DNA from: Selaginella moellendorffii
Lineage: Eukaryota; Streptophyta; Lycopodiopsida; Selaginellales; Selaginellaceae
NCBI RefSeq assembly: GCF_000143415.4
Contig: NW_003314299.1
Location: forward strand, 1,121,773 to 1,185,772
DNA: 64,000 nucleotides
Direction: 5' to 3'
Positions 60,642 through 64,000 of the stretch are shown here, in pieces (position 1 is the first letter of the stretch; each line of letters begins with the position of its first letter). The notes under the pieces were generated by a model, which had not been told where the DNA came from, made no database searches, and saw only the letters and a list, made by a program, of their open reading frames with translations. The position numbers and the translations under genes were made by a program.

Positions 60642-63600
60642 TACCCAAAAGGGTATGGATTGATTCCAATGCTGCTGCTGCTGGTGGGCGCGAATGTCGC
60701 ACGGCGCCACCCCAGACGAAGAACCCTAATTTCAGGGTTTTAGGGTTTGTTTTAGGAGTGTAATTTTATTTTTCCTTTATTTTCTTAAAAACAACCTACA
60801 CTGGCATTGGAAGCTTCGTGGAACTCCCAGGATTTCTCCAGTATCTTGGAAATAAATAAGCTGTAATGATTAATTAAATTATGTGATTCTCTTTACCTTT
60901 GTTTTCAGTAAATGCCCTTTGAAACTTGTCATTTTTCTAAATAGTATTTCTCAATTAAAATATTGCTAATATTTTCATTATTGTTTTTTACAAGTAACTA
61001 GCATTGATATATTAAAATTTTAAATTCTGAATTAAGAAATATATCAAGATGAATATATAGTTTAACATTTTTTGGTTGAGAAATAAATCACTATCATAAA
61101 CTGAATCAAAGTGAAAAAAATTACTTTGATATATTAGTTTGAATTTTTATATTTAACTTTTTGCATTTAAAGATTATAGGTAAGAATTATTTTATACATC
61201 AAGATTCATCTCTATAAAAATAAATACTTTAAAATAAAATATTTTATAAACAATTTAAAAAATTAATATAATATAATATATTTATTATTTTTAGGTTATA
61301 TGTAAAAGATACTAAAATTAAAGCCTACTTAGGTGAAAGAATATAATAAAAAAACATAATAAAATTTATATTGAATTATTCTAACATATAAATTTTAACA
61401 AAATTAAAACTTACTGGTAGTACTACAATATTTTAAATCTATTGAAAAAAATTTAAAATTTAAAGTTTCAAACACTTTTAATTTACTTTAAAATTTCTTT
61501 TAACAATAAGTTTTTGAATTTGGTTGTCTAAGTAATTAAAATATTTAATCACATTTTATTTAAATTTAAAATATTTATTGTTTTGAAATTTTTTACTTCC
61601 CTCTTGCTTTTTTCACTGGGTATCTTTAGGAATATAACATTTAAATCTAAACTAGGTGAATTTTATTGAAATAATTATAATATAAAATTCATTTATTTAA
61701 AACTTGAAATAAATAATATTTTTTGATATACTAAAAAGTATATGTTTAATAATTAAAAAATAATTTAAATTTGTATTTATATAACTATTTAAAATCATAG
61801 TATATGATCATATTTGTTTTTCATCAAATTTGCTGAATCCTTCACTATATTTTTAAATCTAAGTTTTAATATATATTTAATTGAAAATTTGAACATGTTT
61901 GTTTTACTATTTAGATTCAGAAAATGATAAGAGAAACATAATTTTATACTTAACATGTTATAAATCTTATAAATAAGTTGATATATATAACTTGTTTATG
62001 CTATTTTAACACATAATTATTATTTGGTCATTAATTACTACATGTTATTTTTTCTCTTTTTTTTTCAAAACTTTTTATGCTGTCATAAACATTTATTTAC
62101 TTGTGTAAGTTTGTATATATATATATATACACACACATGTATTACCTTGACTAGGTAATACATCAATTATAATACTATAGCATATGAATTTTCCATTTAG
62201 GATTGCATGTAAATAGAGGTCTAAACCCTAATTAATATAACTATTTCTATATCTTGAACACACACATTGATGGAAGTGAGGGGTATTGCAATATATCCCT
62301 GAAGGTTTGGTCTTATTGCTTTAGTGTTTGGGATTGTGCTTTTTATTTTTATTTTTCATTCTCTTTTAGATTTAAATATATTTTAGCCTTTTGCAAGATC
62401 TAAAATTTTAGCTATCACTGTGCTTAGATATGCTCTTTCTTCTAAGCTTTATTACATTCTTTTCTTCTACTATCCTATGCTATCATTAATCAAAGAGTAT
62501 GTCATTTAAGGCTATTGATATTACTCTATTAAATTGAGCTTTTGGTGTTATGGGGTGTGATTATAATGGTGTTGCACCCATCTTTGGTGTGTTGTTGTTT
62601 CCAACTTTTATGAGATGTGATTATATAACTTGTTCTATTTTTGGTGTTTTGCTATCTCCTGTTAATATGAAGTGTGATTGTGATATTGATTAGTGAGATA
62701 TAAATGATGCAATCCAGTCTTTAGAGAATGTTTAAAAATTGAGTTTATAAGAAGACAATATTTACTAGCTCAAACAAAGTCTAAATTGTGACAAAAAAAT
62801 TGATTATTATGGAGATAGCTTTGGAGATGAGTTAGAGATTTAGGTAAGTGTCTATCATTTGATCCTTTCACTTTACCTTCTACTTTTTTCTAACCCTTTC
62901 TTATTTCCCGGCTACCTCATTTTTTTAGTGTTCTTTCCTCATTTGCAATATTTTTTTCTCCTGACACATCAATTATTTTTTACTCTTATGATCCTCATTT
63001 TTAATCTGCTGTTGAGTTAAGTGTTTTCTACCCTTCTTATATTAATTTCAATTTTAATATTGAGTATTCCCTCATTCCAATAATTGAGTCACTTTGGCCA
63101 AAGTTTTAAATTGAGTGCTCCCTAGTTGTAAGTGTTATTAAGAACCTTTGTTTTATTATTGTTATTGAAAGGTTTATATGTTCCCTTGAAATTGTGGGCT
63201 TTTCTATTAATGTTTTTGTCATAAGTGTTAAATTGTGTCTTGAGGAGGTTGAAGAGATTGAATGGTGTGAATCCTTTATTTATCTTATGTTAACTAAAGT
63301 ATTTTATCACAGTAAATCTTTGTTCTCCAAGTTTTAAACATATTTTTTTCTTTTCTTTTATTTTAATAATTGTTGAAAATTCCTCTTCTAATACTTCTTC
63401 ATCCACTTTTTCTTCTTCTACAATTTTTTTTCCTCCTTTTTTCTTATGATGCTTTAAACCCTTTTTCTTTTTTGGAGGAGGGGGTAGAAGGGATAGAAAG
63501 AAGTCCAACTCTAATGATAAAGTGAGGACAAATAAATACAATAGTGGAGTGAAAATGAATGATATAGATTGTGAAGTGAAGATAACTATAACGAGTTTGA

Positions 63601-64000
63601 ATAAAATTTTTAACCTCAACGTAATAAAGTTAAATGGAGTGAAGTTAAATATAAATGGTAGAATGAGGACAAATGCAAAGAGTCCAAATAAAGCCAGTGC
63701 TTTAGAATTTTTTTTTTTTCCAAGGAGGGGATTAAAAGGATGTAAAAGACGAATGAAGTGAGTTCAACCTTTTATATATAATGTTAGACGAAGATGACAA
63801 TCGTGAGTTTAAGTTAACATAGGTTTCAAATGTTGACCAAAGGGAAGATGCAAAAGCAAATTCTACTTATAGTCATGAGTTCGAGTTAATGGTGGTTTTG
63901 GAGGATTGTTGACAAATAGACTTAGAAATGGGATATATTATTTGCTACAATGGTTCTTTATGAAATATAGTGGCTCTTAAAGTTTTATTTTGGTTCAAAA
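60642..64000. other. ValRS promoter followed by long AT-rich gene-free region
   Basis: GGGTTTTAGGGTTTG (telobox-like) at about 60735-60749 lies in the ValRS 5' region. From 60780 on the sequence is extremely AT-rich. Features seen: a (TA)n(CA)n microsatellite at 62114-62137; three imprecise 'TTTTGGTGT.......GTGTGATTATA' units at about 62538-62690; and pyrimidine-rich 63330-63480 creating false open frames. No gene or recognisable element was found. Confidence 0.6.

Noticed and set aside
63290-63619. 109-codon Lys/Glu-rich minus frame
   Set aside because: Caused by a pyrimidine-rich tract in AT-rich DNA; no domain.

Overview
This is a eukaryotic (plant) genomic window. The gene set is typical of land plants: a PPR protein, non-specific LTP, GH9 endoglucanase with a C-terminal module, DUF579 cell-wall protein, AVT-type transporter, TRB/SMH telobox-binding protein and a PSA3-like photosystem I factor. 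Introns are very short (57-59 nt where I measured them), intergenic spacers are compact, and a TTC29-like TPR gene suggests motile sperm. A lycophyte such as Selaginella fits best; that name is an inference. Minus-strand coding regions run from high to low coordinate. Coordinates of multi-exon genes span start codon to stop codon, introns included.

Layout. 1-40.1 kb is a gene-dense island of about 20 genes, many in divergent pairs: PRP39/TPR, TRB/YqaJ nuclease, OB-fold/DUF579, zinc finger/NSUN2. In order: an expansin-like 3' end, HAD phosphatase, CIA30, PRP39, TPR protein, LTP, PPR, DUF1685, TRB, YqaJ-type nuclease, AVT1-like transporter, SKIP14-like F-box, aldo/keto reductase, divergent Dof-like zinc finger, OB-fold protein, DUF579, R3H/ankyrin DEAH helicase, PSA3-like, a second Dof-like zinc finger, NSUN2/TRM4 tRNA methyltransferase and GH9 endoglucanase. 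40.7-56.5 kb is an AT-rich block of decayed mobile DNA: a MULE transposase relic (interrupted by a 100-N assembly gap), a minus-strand Ty3/gypsy relic, a plus-strand Ty3/gypsy relic, three copies of one dispersed repeat and an unusual array of palindromes. 56.8-60.6 kb holds one further gene, valyl-tRNA synthetase. 60.8-64 kb is AT-rich with no gene seen.

Most genes are unrelated housekeeping genes: RNA processing and translation (PRP39, DEAH helicase, NSUN2, ValRS), organelle function (CIA30, PSA3, AKR, PPR) and cell wall (expansin-like, DUF579, GH9).

The most interesting items are: (1) two paralogous proteins about 9 kb apart with a Dof-like zinc finger one residue shorter between the Cys pairs than canonical Dof; (2) an array of five foldback units at 53.27-53.69 kb whose arms show paired changes; (3) a gypsy relic with an extra type-I RNase H domain placed before the reverse transcriptase; and (4) a three-repeat telomeric telobox just upstream of the gene for a telobox-binding protein.
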